64,000 nt of DNA from Palaemon carinicauda (Eukaryota > Arthropoda > Malacostraca > Decapoda > Palaemonidae), in NCBI RefSeq assembly GCF_036898095.1, contig NC_090726.1, positions 42,281,645 through 42,345,644 on the forward strand. The letters run 5' to 3'. A program made the translations under genes and the position numbers. This document shows positions 42,158-52,555 of this stretch, in pieces. The notes under the pieces are model-generated. The model was not told where the DNA came from, made no database searches, and saw nothing but the letters and a program-made list of their open reading frames with translations. Positions within the stretch are counted from its first letter, which is position 1, and every line of letters begins with the position of its first letter.

Positions 42158-44693
42158 CCTTAGACTTACGAGCTGATGAGGCTACAAGATCGTGTGTATC
42201 CTTTTGTATCAGGGCAGCAGACAAGTCCTTAACTAGCTCTTCGGGAAAGAGGAACTTCGAGAGCAGAGCAAAAAGGAGTTGTGACCGTTGGCAAGGTGTA
42301 ATGCTGGCGGAAAGGAAGGTACACAGTTGTTCCCTTTTCTTCAACACCCCTGATACAAACAACGACGCTAGCTCACCCGATCCATCTCTGATGGCCTTAT
42401 CCATACAGGACATTAATAGCATGGCAGAATCTTTGTCCGCAGGAGAGGTTTTCTTGCTGAGGGCCCCCAGGCACCAGTCGAGAAAGTTGAACATTTCAAA
42501 TGCTCTGAACATCCCTTTCAGTAAGTGATCCAGGTCTGAGAAGGTCCAACAAACCTTCGAGCGTCTCATAGCAGTTCTCCGAGGCGAGTCCACCAGACTT
42601 GAGAAGTCAGCCTGGGCAGAGGCAGGTACTCCCAAGCCTGGTGCTTCCCCTGTGGCATACCAAACGCTCGCTTTCGAAGCGAGCTTCGTTGGAGGGAACA
42701 TGAAGGAAGTCTTGCCAAGGTGTTGTTTAGACTGTAGCCACTCCCCTAAGATCCTTAAAGCCCTCTTAGAGGATCTAGCTAGGACAAGCTTAGTATAGGA
42801 GGACTTAGCTTGTTGTACGCCCAGCGAAAACTCAGATGGTGGAGAGCGGGGAATAGCAGAGACAAAGTGGTCTGGATAAATCTCCCTGAGTAGAGCCAAG
42901 ACCTTACGAAAATCAATAGACGGTGGAGAAAGCTTGGATTCGTCCACGTCCGATGAGGGATCAAAGTGTGCCTCCTCATCATCCGACACCTCATCACCAG
43001 AGTGTGGCGAAGAGATCGGACAAGAATGCTGAACCGCAGAGTCAGAACGGGTAGGAACAACAACAGAGGTTTCCTCTTCCAGTAACTGTTGAGGGAAAAC
43101 CTGAGGCTCAGACTGCAAAGGCTGAACAACAGACGAAGCAGAAGGAAGGCGCATGGGTGAAGGAGGTTGACTCCTAGCAAGAGAGGTTGAACCCAAGGGT
43201 TGCGCTAGCTGAGCGGAGGACGGAGGCGGAGCAGCCCGTTCCTGTTCCTGTGATATAAGCGGAGCATGATGAGGTTGAGGCTGCGCAGAACAAGGTAAAG
43301 TTCTCGCAAGCTGAGGCTCCTGAGGCGCAAGTCCAGGGTGTAGAGGAGCTTGCTTAGAGGAGGGTTGAGCTCGCTGCAGCGATGGTTGAGCAGACTGACT
43401 CATAGACGGGAGAGGTTGTTGTACCTCAACCGAGAGTTGCACCACTGGTGGAGCAGCAGGGAGAGGCGGAGGAAGAGTGGAATAATCCTCCTGATCCCAA
43501 CGTAAAGGTTGCCTTAAAGAAGGCTGAGCTTGAACACCACTGGGAACAGCGAACTCGGAAAGTGGCTCAACATCGTACGCCTGGCAGATAGCGCTGCGAC
43601 CAGGCGGAGCAAGCGCAGGCTGGGCGAGCACAGGCGGAGCGAGAACAGGCGGAGGGAGTGTAGGCGGAGGCGGAGGTGCAACACTCTCAGCCCGACACTC
43701 ACGCATCAAGTCCGAAAGCTGAGCTTGCATGGACTGAAGCAGAGTCCACTTGGGATCGGCAGAAACGAAAGTAGACTGAGGTAAAGCCTTAACAGTCGAG
43801 CTCTGTTGTGGCAGAACCTTACTCCTCTTGGGCGGAGTACAGTCGACAGATGACTGAGGCGAGTCAGAGCTGAGCCAATGACTGCAACCTGGCTGAGCAC
43901 TCGCGGACTGGACTCTACGTTTAAGCGGTCTCGAGACCTGAGACCAACGTTTCTTCCCCGACAGTTGATCAGCGGACGAGAATAAGACGGGCTCAATCGT
44001 CTGCAGGTGGGAGTGACGGTCTTTGGAAGACACGCCCGCAACCACCGAGGATAGTTCTGTGCGCCTAACAAGGCCTGCCGAACCCTTATGCCCTTCGACA
44101 TTGCTTCTCCCCTGGGCATGGGAGCTTGCAAGAGGTCCCGGACTGGGAGGACGACAGGCTCGCACAGAAAAATCCTCACGCACCACACTGGCACTAACAC
44201 TAGCACTAGGCACTGCACCGACACTAGCACTCGTCACAGCACTGGCACTAACTCCACCCACTGCACTCTTGACCTTCAGCTCTTTAACTTCGGCCATCAG
44301 AGACTTATGGTCACTTACCACTGACTCTACTTTATCTCCTAAAGCCTGAATAGCACGCAAAACAACTGACATATCAGGCGGAGGGCACACAGTAGGTTCG
44401 GGGGTAGCCACTACAGGGGTAGGAAAAGGTAGGGGATCATGAGGTGAGGAAAACAAAGAAGAGTGAGAAGAACTCCTCCTAACTCTACCTCTCTCTAACT
44501 TAGTTGAATATTTTAAAAGACGGACAAATTCCAATTCGGAAAGTCCGGCGCATTCCTCACATCGATTTTCTAACTGACAGGGCCTGTCCCTACAGTCAGA
44601 ACAAGCGGTGTGAGGATCTACCGAGGCCTTCGGAATACGTCTATTGCAAGACCTACATCGTCTATGGGAGGGAGCTTGCGAAATGTCAGACAT
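41991..44693 (-). CDS. Gag-like protein of DIRS element D (900 aa)
   Basis: Start taken at ATG 44693 (MSDISQAPSHRRC) by alignment with element II; the frame is open 42 nt further upstream. N-terminal Cys module: CRSCNRR, VDPHTACSDCRD, CEECAGLSE. A variable linker very rich in Pro/Gln/Ala/Ser fills about residues 330-580. A conserved helical block follows (FRKVLALLREIYPDHF, RSSKRALRILGEW, MDKAIRDGSGELA, FLFPEELVKDL), then a basic tail (FRGRAPSRGSS, KSRKGSRTSKGKN). It ends TGA-CTC; the frame beyond is open to the recombinase stop. Confidence 0.85.
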   Translation of the reverse strand: MSDISQAPSHRRCRSCNRRIPKASVDPHTACSDCRDRPCQLENRCEECAGLSELEFVRLLKYSTKLERGRVRRSSSHSSLFSSPHDPLPFPTPVVATPEPTVCPPPDMSVVLRAIQALGDKVESVVSDHKSLMAEVKELKVKSAVGGVSASAVTSASVGAVPSASVSASVVREDFSVRACRPPSPGPLASSHAQGRSNVEGHKGSAGLVRRTELSSVVAGVSSKDRHSHLQTIEPVLFSSADQLSGKKRWSQVSRPLKRRVQSASAQPGCSHWLSSDSPQSSVDCTPPKRSKVLPQQSSTVKALPQSTFVSADPKWTLLQSMQAQLSDLMRECRAESVAPPPPPTLPPPVLAPPVLAQPALAPPGRSAICQAYDVEPLSEFAVPSGVQAQPSLRQPLRWDQEDYSTLPPPLPAAPPVVQLSVEVQQPLPSMSQSAQPSLQRAQPSSKQAPLHPGLAPQEPQLARTLPCSAQPQPHHAPLISQEQERAAPPPSSAQLAQPLGSTSLARSQPPSPMRLPSASSVVQPLQSEPQVFPQQLLEEETSVVVPTRSDSAVQHSCPISSPHSGDEVSDDEEAHFDPSSDVDESKLSPPSIDFRKVLALLREIYPDHFVSAIPRSPPSEFSLGVQQAKSSYTKLVLARSSKRALRILGEWLQSKQHLGKTSFMFPPTKLASKASVWYATGEAPGLGVPASAQADFSSLVDSPRRTAMRRSKVCWTFSDLDHLLKGMFRAFEMFNFLDWCLGALSKKTSPADKDSAMLLMSCMDKAIRDGSGELASLFVSGVLKKREQLCTFLSASITPCQRSQLLFALLSKFLFPEELVKDLSAALIQKDTHDLVASSARKSKVATSAPKTYRSPVADTPATRFIPPFRGRAPSRGSSRPDSHRGKSRKGSRTSKGKN

Positions 44694-44904
44694 CTTGTAA
44701 ACCAAAGAGTTAGCCAAAGGGGGTTCCAAAAACAAGCAAAAATCGTTAACGTTATATCAGAACTATATAAAAGCTATCTAGCTAATATAAGAAGGATTCC
44801 AGTAATGCGACAGCCGTTAATCTGAGAAAATACTTCACCAAATATCCGTGAATAAACTCGAAGACCATAAGCGTATCCCAGAACGTCTTGCCGGAAGCAC
44901 GACA

Positions 44905-45076
44905 GAGGAATAATTGAGGAGGTGTCAACAAGAAGTACTTGAGTACCTGGCCACAGGTGGCGCTGGTAAGTACACCCCCTTCTAGTATTGTGATAGCTGG
45001 CGTATCCCTCCATAGAATTCTGTCGGGCAACGGAGTTGACAGCTACATGATTATCGGGTAAGTTTAATATTGAAAA
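44905..45076 (-). repeat. Left inverted terminal repeat of element D
   Basis: Starts (in element direction) ttttcaatattaaacttaccc and runs to the gaggaataattgagg mirror. Complementary to 38330-38505. Confidence 0.88.
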
Positions 45077-45118
45077 TAACAAGTTTGAGCATGACTCAAA
45101 CCCCAGGGACGTTTCTAA

Positions 45119-45644
45119 TAGGCTACCATAATCTATTGATGTAATTTCTGTCAAACTTCACACAAAGGTAGACCTTCAATCATGAATGTGCATATTGAAA
45201 CGTCTATGTCCATCAGCCAGTATGCCTGTCTCTTAGTCATTACAATTTCCCCTACATAGGTGAGGGAATTTCGGTGAAATGATGAGCATAAACCATCGTT
45301 AAAAGGTTGCTTTGTTCTTCCGTCAATATAGTTGGCGTACTTATCCTGTCATTTTAGTTCCTCCCCTGCTGCCTAAGGGATTTACATCAAACATGGTACA
45401 AAGGTAGGTCATTCTACATAGAAATGTCTGAAGGGAGATCAGCGGCATAGCTGTCCCACTCGTTTTGTCATCAAAACTCTTATACTTGAAGGGTTTCCAG
45501 TCAAACTTAGTATAAGATTAGACCATCATGCACAGATGTGTCTGAAGAGAAATCGCCTGTCTGACTTATGTAAGAATGGGGCAATAAGATGAGATTTTGT
45601 ATATAAAGTCACACCTCATGGTAATCCATATCATTACTACCTCT
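45119..45644. other. Intergenic, no gene seen
   Basis: Contains short related phrases (tcaaacttcacacaaaggtag; tcaaacatggtacaaaggtag; tcaaacttagtataagattag) spaced about 160-260 bp apart. These suggest an old, highly diverged repeat. Confidence 0.4.
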
Positions 45645-45975
45645 GCCGGCGAAGTTGGGAGAAGGTTATGTTTTTGCCCCTGTTTGTTTGTGAACAACTT
45701 CCTGGCCACAATTTTACTTATAGAGTAGTGAAACTTTTGGGGATTAAATGTTATGTTGAGACATGGAAGTGATTCCATTTTGATTGAAAGTCCTAGGTCA
45801 AAAGTCAGGGTCGACTGAATTAACATTAACCCCTAAGTTCGCACATGGATGTCACAGACTTCAAATATGCCTATGGTCCAAAGTGATTCTGGGAAAGGCA
45901 AGCTGGTTTTGAGAAATAAAGCGGCCGTGTTGGAGGTCTGCACCCCCAGAGTGCTTTTCTAGTTTAAGTTGGGTT
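45645..45975 (+). repeat. Unclassified interspersed repeat F, copy 1
   Basis: Includes gaagttgggagaaggttatg, caacttcctggccacaatttt and ggaggtctgcacccccagag. The reverse complement recurs at 60755-61110. No ORF; class unknown. Confidence 0.6.
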
Positions 45976-46130
45976 TTACTTCATCACTTTTGTTTTTGCA
46001 TTCTATACATTCTTTACAACTAAAATTATAAATATATTAGAAAGACAACATAAGAATTTAATTGTTGAATGACTTATATTAGCGATGATAGAGGGGTGCT
46101 TATAAGTTTCACTCGGTTCTCTGTATGCCT

Positions 46131-46241
46131 TAGTTATGGGTCGTGGTAGCGATTAATGGCCTCCCAAGCCCCATTGCTGACCCAATAGTTATGGGTCGTG
46201 GTAGCGATTAATGGCCTCCCAAGCCCCATTGCTGACCCAAA
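46131..46241 (+). repeat. Two perfect tandem copies of a 55-bp unit
   Basis: tagttatgggtcgtggtagc...ccattgctgacccaa repeated once with no mismatch seen. Otherwise 45976-47056 holds no gene. Confidence 0.85.
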
Positions 46242-47056
46242 TTCTTAAATCAAATCCATAACTCAGTGCAAAACATTCCATACAAATGTTTTTTGACACT
46301 GTTCTATAAAACTGAGTTACATGAAATAAACAATAGGAAAAATGACTTTGGAAATGTCATTTGTATAAGTAGAATTAGGAGAGTACTGTACATAGAGAAA
46401 ATACTACTGAACTTGTTCATTATTCTGTAATGTATACAACACAATACATTCATACAATTCTTAAGGCTTACTTATCTGTAGGAGGATATTTTCATTTTCT
46501 AAGGTGTGTCATTTGTATTGCAGTGCTACATTATTCTCTCTTGGCTTCTATAGATTCAATTATTTTTCTTGAGTGTTTGCTTGCATATGTAAATAAATTG
46601 CAAGATTGGGCTATGGTTTTGAGGTAGCCTAACATTAGCTAACTTCAGCTTTATTCTCGTATTCCCATTTTGCAGTTGTCCACTTGTCCCTAGACTTTTA
46701 GTTCCATTGAAGATTATTTTATATCTTGAAAACTCGATTTTTGATACGGTATCGCATCGTAGAGACTGTTATTTGGATGAAACCTTGTCATCGTCTCTGT
46801 GATCAACAGGGAGTGGGATAAGTTCTGCGAGTATAGTTATTTGTTATTTCATTATCAGTGCAACAGTTCTTTAGATAAGACATTTTACAATGGTAAAATT
46901 TCCCCTTATTTGCCCGCATGCTGTGTCATTTGGTTTCGGTGGGTAATGATCAGGTAGGAATTCAAGCTATGACATCATTGTCATTCATTTTCAGTCATAA
47001 TAAATGCTTAAACTGTGAGTTATGTCCCTTGAAATAAAAGATACCTTTGGATCATC

Positions 47057-48477
47057 ATCATCTTCTATACCTATTGACGCAAAGAGCCTCGGTTAGATTT
47101 CGCCAGTCGTCTCTATCTTGAGCTTTCAAATCGATACTTCTCCATTCAACATCTCCCATGTCTGGGTCTTCCAACTCATCTCCTACACCTATTGACGCAA
47201 AGGGCCTCGGTTAGATTTCCCCAGTCGTCTCTGTCTTGAGCTTTCAAATCGATACTTCTCCATTCAACATCTCCCATGTCTGGGTCTTCCAACTCATCTC
47301 CTACACCTATTGACGCAAAGGGCCTCGGTTAGATTTCCCCAGTCGTCTCTATCTTGAGCTTTCAAATCGATACTTCTCCATTCAACATCTCCCATGTCTG
47401 GGTCTTCCAACTCATCTCCTACACCTATTGACGCAAAGGGCCTCGGTTAGATTTCCCCAGTCGTCTCTATCTTGAGCTTTCAAATCGATACTTCTCCATT
47501 CAACATCTCCCATGTCTGGGTCTTCCAACTCATCTCCTACACCTATTGACGCAAAGGGCCTCGGTTAGATTTCCCCAGTCGTCTCTATCTTGAGCTCTAA
47601 AATCGATACTTCTCCATTCAACATCTCCCATGTCTGGGTCTTCCAACTCATCTCCTACACCTATTGACGCAAAGGGCCTCGGTTAGATTTCCCCAGTCGT
47701 CTCTTTCTTGAGCTTTCAAATCGATACTTCTCCATTCAACATCTCCCATGTCTGGGTCTTCCAACTCATCTCCTACACCTATTGACGCAAAGGGCCTCGG
47801 TTAGATTTCCCCAGTCGTCTCTATCTTGAGCTTTCAAATCGATACTTCTCCATTCAACATCTCCCATGTCTGGGTCTTCCAACTCATCTCCTACACCTAT
47901 TGACGCAAAGGGCCTCGGTTAGATTTCCCCAGTCGTCTCTATCTTGAGCTTTAAAATCAATACTTCTCCATTCAACATCTCCCATGTCTGGGTCTTCCAA
48001 CTCATCTCCTACACCTATTGACGCAAAGGGCCTCGGTTAGATTTCCCCAGTCGTCTCTATCTTGAGCTCTAAAATCAATACTTCTCCATTCAACATCTCC
48101 CATGTCTGAGTCTTCCAACTCATCTCCTACACCTATTGACGCAAAGGGCCTCGGTTAGATTTCCCCAGTCGTCTCTATCTTGAGCTTTCAAATCGATACT
48201 TCTCCATTCAACATCTCCCATGTCTGGGTCTTCCAACTCATCTCCTACACCTATTGACGCAAAGGGCCTCGGTTAGATTTCCCCAGTCGTCTCTATCTTG
48301 AGCTTTGAAATCAATACTTCTCCATTCAACATCTCCCATGTCTGGGTCTTCCAACTCATCTCCTACACCTATTGACGCAAAGGGCCTCGGTTAGATTTCC
48401 CCAGTCGTCTCTATCTTGAGCTCTAAAATCAATACTTCTCCATTCAACATCTCCCATGTCTGGGTCTTCCAACTCTT
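47057..48477 (-). repeat. 118-bp minisatellite, about 12 copies, derived from a LINE ORF 3' end
   Basis: Unit: cctattgacgcaaagggcct...ccatgtctgggtcttccaac, period 118 (starts at 47071, 47189, 47307 and so on to 48369). Copies differ by a few substitutions such as ctttcaaatcg / ctctaaaatca. Read on the minus strand, each unit encodes DMGDVEWRSIDLKAQDRDDW then TEALCVN and a stop, the style of a non-LTR polyprotein C-terminus. Confidence 0.92.
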
Positions 48478-48562
48478 CTAGTGCCTTGTGGAGCCCAGTT
48501 GAAAGTTTGGTGAACTAAGAAAAAAACCTTTGGATACATTATGTAATTTTGTGAGGTGATAG

Positions 48563-48720
48563 GTTCTTTGTAAAAACAATATATGTACTTGTACTTATAT
48601 GAAATTCTTTGTAAAAACAATATATGTACTTGTACTTATATGAAATTCTTTGTAAAAACAATATATGTACTTGTACTTATATGAAATTCTTTGTAAAAAC
48701 AATATATGTACCTGTACTCA
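48563..48720 (+). repeat. 41-bp tandem repeat, about 4 copies
   Basis: Unit ttctttgtaaaaacaatata...tgtacttatatgaaa. The last copy is diverged (tacctgtactcat). Confidence 0.85.
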
Positions 48721-49710
48721 TATTTTCATTTATTTGCTCGTGTGTGTAAGTGTAAATATATATATTTTTGGAATTTTTAGAATATTTATATCAACCAAAG
48801 TATTGTAGAACGATGCAATCTTATTCCCTAAAGTGGTGTTACCTATATTTTTAATGTATAAATCATAAGAAAAATTTTAATTTTGAAGGTTAAGGCATGT
48901 TTATGAAAAGACAAAAATTTAGATTCAAGGATATGTATTCTCTTCAAGATTTGTTCACTTAAATCGCCAAGGAAATTATATACAGTGTATTGTACAGCAC
49001 TTTGCTTCAAAAACGTTCATATTATTTCACCAAATCATAACATGAATTCTGTTGGAGAAACTTTATTCAGACCTAGAAAAGGGATTTTGACGAAGGAAAA
49101 ATCTATTTCTGGGAAGAGGCCTGTGACGCCCGGTGAGAAAGGTCCTTCCTTATACCTTTCCTAATATAAATCTTCCAAATATACTAGAGAAAGATAAAAG
49201 CATGGAATGCAGAGGTTACAACCCTCGCGCGAACACCTTGTAGGTGTCGTGTATTAAACAAAGGCGTGTGAAAAACCACTATTCACAGGTTGTCTTCCAT
49301 TTAGATAATCCCTTCATCAATGGGGATATATATTGGTTTTTTTTTTTGCATGTGTTTTTTTAGTGTTTGTTCATTGGAAATATTTTTAATGAAATTCATA
49401 TTTTAATTGTAATTGCTGATAGTTGTAATGTATAATTGTCTTTTAGTCATTTTACTTTTATAATAAAAGAATTAAGCCCACATTTGTTTTTTTATTTTCT
49501 TGATTTTTTTAATAAAAATAATTTTACTGTACATGACTTTTGAGTTTGGATTTCTTTTAATTCTGAGCACATGAAATTGTTTTAGAGTTGTTTACAGGTC
49601 ATTGCACCGTTGCAAAATCTCCTCAAGGCCGATCATGCAGACGTACATTTGTTCAGTACCCAAGACTCCCCATCACCAAGGCTACAACCAGAGGGAACCA
49701 GGTTTATAGG
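48721..49710. other. Intergenic with a terminal-repeat-like scrap
   Basis: AT-rich. At 49075-49150 lies ggattttgacgaaggaaaaa then tctatttctggg, which resembles but does not match the family E terminus (ggattttgagcgaagcgaaa, tctatttttggg). It may be the end of a further family. No gene seen. Confidence 0.4.
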
Positions 49711-49865
49711 TCACTCATGGGGGCAAGGGACATTAGCATTGCCCTATCGGAGCAGGACAATGCCCCTAGAGACTGACCATATACACATTTGATCAGTGCC
49801 CGAGCCCCCTCTCCACCCAAGCTAGGACCAAGGAGGATACTAAAGACTCGATAGATAGACCTGAT
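49711..49865 (+). mobile_element. SINE-like interspersed repeat, truncated copy
   Basis: gcaagggacattagcattgc, gcaggacaatgcccctagag, ccccctctccacccaagct. 3' truncated relative to the copy at 26077. Confidence 0.6.
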
Positions 49866-49869
49866 AGTC

Positions 49870-50255
49870 TGGCCTATTCCTTCTACTCTTCGGTTAGGGC
49901 TCCTTTTTCCTTTACTTATACATGCACTGGATAGTCTGGCCTATTCCTTCTACTTTCTCCTCTTTCAAGGGCTACTTTTCACTTCGTAAGGGTAGTAAAG
50001 AGACTTGGCTATGGTAAGCAGCTCTTCTAGGAGGACATTCAAAACACAACTCTTGATTTCTAGTCTTGGGTAGTATCATAGACTTTGGCTTTCCACTGTC
50101 TTGGGTTAGAGTTCTCTTGCTTGAGGTTACACTCAAGCACACTATTCTATATTTGGTTATTTCCTTTCCTCACTGGTCTATTTTCCCTGTTGGACCTCCT
50201 GGGCTTAAAGTATCCTGTTTTCCCAAGCAGTTTTGTAGCTTAGGTGGTATTATAA
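49870..50255 (+). mobile_element. LINE 3'-tail repeat, plus orientation
   Basis: gatagtctggcctattcctt, cttgggttagagttctcttg and tccctgttggacctcctggg, ending tgtagcttaggtgg. Faces the minus copy that follows. Confidence 0.7.
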
Positions 50256-50905
50256 TTGTTATTACTTGCTAAGCTACAACCCTAGTTTGAAAAGCAGGAT
50301 GCTATAAGCCCAAGGGCTCCAACAGGGAAAATAGCCCAGTGAGGAAAGGAAATAAGGAAAAACTGCAAGAGAAGTTTAAGAGCAATAATAACATTAAAAT
50401 AAATCTTTTATATATAAACTGTAAAAACTTGAAAATAACAAGCGTATAAATACTTCAAAATACCAAGAGGAAGAGAAATAAGATAGTATAGTGTGCCCGA
50501 GTGTACCCTCAAGCAAGAAAACTCTAATCCAAGACAGTGGATGACCATGGTACAGAGGCTATGGCACTACTCAAGACTAGAGAGCAATGGTTTGATTTTG
50601 GAGTGTCCTTCTATAAGAACTGCTTACCATAGCTAAAGAGTCTCTTCTACCCTTACCAAGAGGAAAGTAGCCACTGAACAATTACAGTGCAGTAGTTGAC
50701 CTCTTGAGAGAAGAAGAATTGTTTTGGTCATTTCAGTGTTGTCAAGTATATGAGGAAAGAGGAGAATGTGTAAAGAATAGGCCAGGCTATTCTGCGTATG
50801 TGTCGGCAAAGATGAAATGAGCCGTAGCCAGAGAGATGGATCCAATGTACAGTAGTACTGTCTGGTAGTATCTAAACGGGTAGCTGGTGTCTTGGCCAAC
50901 AAAAT
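50256..50905 (-). mobile_element. LINE 3'-tail repeat, minus orientation
   Basis: ttgctaagctacaaccctag to tccaatgtacag. Tail-to-tail with 49870-50255, forming an inverted repeat with a short AT spacer. Also the intact reference for the site occupied by element III. Confidence 0.75.
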
Positions 50906-51977
50906 CTTGTGATGTGCAAGGTATTTGTAACTAATACCACACCCTATGTCGTTAATTGGTTCCCAAAGATTGGTTGCATGTCGGATTTTCGAACTGTAAA
51001 GGGACTTGATGGCTCCCTATACATATTGTGAGCATGAAGAACTACTGTACTGATTGACCTGCTTTCAATTGATAAAGGCCAGATACTGACATTAATAAGC
51101 TACCATGGGAAGTATTGTACGTTGGTGTGTTGGTTAAAATGTCTCGAGTTGGATTTTATATTTGTGTTTAATATTTAAGAATGAGCAATGAAAAGTTGGA
51201 ACCGACATGAATGGAGGTATTGTATTACTTTGGGTAAAAACAGCTGTGGAAATTATACACTCAAGGCAAAGTAACTCAAATTATCAAAAGTAAATCACTG
51301 TTCATGGGCTTAGGACATCTTAATTTGCTTGGGCTTGTGTTCTCCAGTAGGAAATCACAGTCATAATGCCTCATTTTTGGTACATTTAAATAAATTTACA
51401 TTGTGTATTTTCCTTGACTGAATCTTGAAAGGTTTTATATCCTGATAATCTACTTTGAATGAAAAAGAATCATACCTTCACTTGCTTGCTTTACTTTTAA
51501 GTACTGCTTTTCAGGTCCTATACGGCAAGGGATCCCGACTCCCTACAGGAACTTTAGTAATTAATTTTATCGCATACATTCTAAGGCATGTAATGCAGGG
51601 AAAGCAGCAAGTTATTAACAAAAACTATTGAAGAAAGTGATCCAATTCTAATTAATCTGGTTATTAGTAAACTGCGATATACGAAAGGTGAGTGTCAAAG
51701 ATAAGTTTGTTTGAATTATAAATTGGTGTAGTTGGGCCTTGGAAAAGGGAGAGATAAGAAAGTGTGTCCTTTGCTGAACTTATCGTTGCAGGTGTGCGTA
51801 TCATTAGTTATGATGTGGTAACAGAGACAGCGCAAGTGCAACTAACTATACTTCCACAGACAGCGAGCTTTGATAACAACAGTTTCAGTGAAAGAAGGTC
51901 ACAAAAATTCAAGCAGATCGATACAAGCATTTACGGGCATAAACAAGTTATCAGTGCGAGAGGAGAGCGAAACATAC
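50906..51977. other. Intergenic, no gene seen
   Basis: AT-rich, many stops, no repeats recognised. A short open frame at 51764-51977 runs into the poly(A) tract and is probably chance. Confidence 0.45.
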
Positions 51978-52004
51978 AAAAAAAAAAAAAAAAAAAAAAA
52001 AAAA
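51978..52004 (+). repeat. 27-base A tract next to the end of element E
   Basis: Uninterrupted A run, 7-9 bp from the terminus of element E. It could be the poly(A) end of a retroposed sequence from the plus strand; no source was recognised upstream. Confidence 0.7.
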
Positions 52005-52010
52005 CACGCA

Positions 52011-52362
52011 AAACAGATTTTGAAGCAAAGTGAAAAATCTATTTTTGGGTGAGTTAGCCATGTCATCCTGATGGAAGCTTCCTATTGGCAGCTTTCCAAG
52101 GGATATTTGGCTACAGTGATACTCCCAGAGAATTGACCATAGGTCTCCAGAATTCTAACTCCGGGTGCGAGTATCCTTAAAATTTTTCTTAAGGATATCG
52201 CATAATATCAGGGGACGTATATCTTGATACGACACATGGCAATCTTCACCCAGAATAGAGTTTTCGCTCTGAGGGGGAAGAGTGGCGAAATTGAAGGGAA
52301 GCCGTTATCAAAGTTACCCTTTTTCCCCTACTATTACAGGGCCCAAAATGGCCGCTCATTCC
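52011..52362 (-). repeat. Right inverted terminal repeat of element E
   Basis: Reverse complement of 60075-60391. The outer end cagattttgaagcaaagtga then tctatttttggg recurs in the ICR. Confidence 0.88.
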
Positions 52363-52444
52363 TTGTAGCAATTAAGCATGGTGCTACAGATAGAGTAGTT
52401 TCGGGAGGGGATTATTACATAATCCTTTTCTTCAGAAAAGGAGG

Positions 52445-52555
52445 GTGAGTCCATCAGGACGACATGGCCATCTCACCCAAAAATAGATTTTTCGCTTTGC
52501 TTCAAAATCCGTTTTTTTTGGTCACAAGTCATGTCGTCCTGATGGAAGTTTACCA
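52445..52555 (-). repeat. ICR of element E
   Basis: Joins both outer ends: catcaggacgacatggccat, aaaaatagatttttcgcttt, then ttttttttggtcacaagtca with tgtcgtcctgatgg. The ggtca/agtca wording differs slightly from the present left end (gggctcaagcca), so the ICR and the end have diverged. Confidence 0.8.

Larger units (their letters stand above)
38305..45076 (-). mobile_element. DIRS element D (family A), complete and apparently intact, minus strand
   Basis: About 6.8 kb. The order in its own direction is left ITR (44905-45076), gag, pol, recombinase, ICR (38548-38637), right ITR (38309-38505). A sister subfamily of element II (terminal cgataatcatg against cgatgatcatg). The flanks rebuild an empty SINE site. 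All three genes are open and the catalytic residues are kept. Confidence 0.92.
38086..45118 (+). mobile_element. SINE-like repeat interrupted by element D
   Basis: SINE-like sequence at 38086-38304 (gcaggaaaatgcccttgaga, ccccctctccactcaagct, gatggtgaggttgcag) resumes at 45081-45118 (gtttgagcatgactcaaacccc). This matches the continuous order in the copy at 26077. The 6.8 kb between is element D. Confidence 0.75.

Noticed and set aside
47057..48477. CRISPR-like array
   Set aside because: Repeats are contiguous 118-bp units with no spacers, in a eukaryotic LINE-derived sequence.
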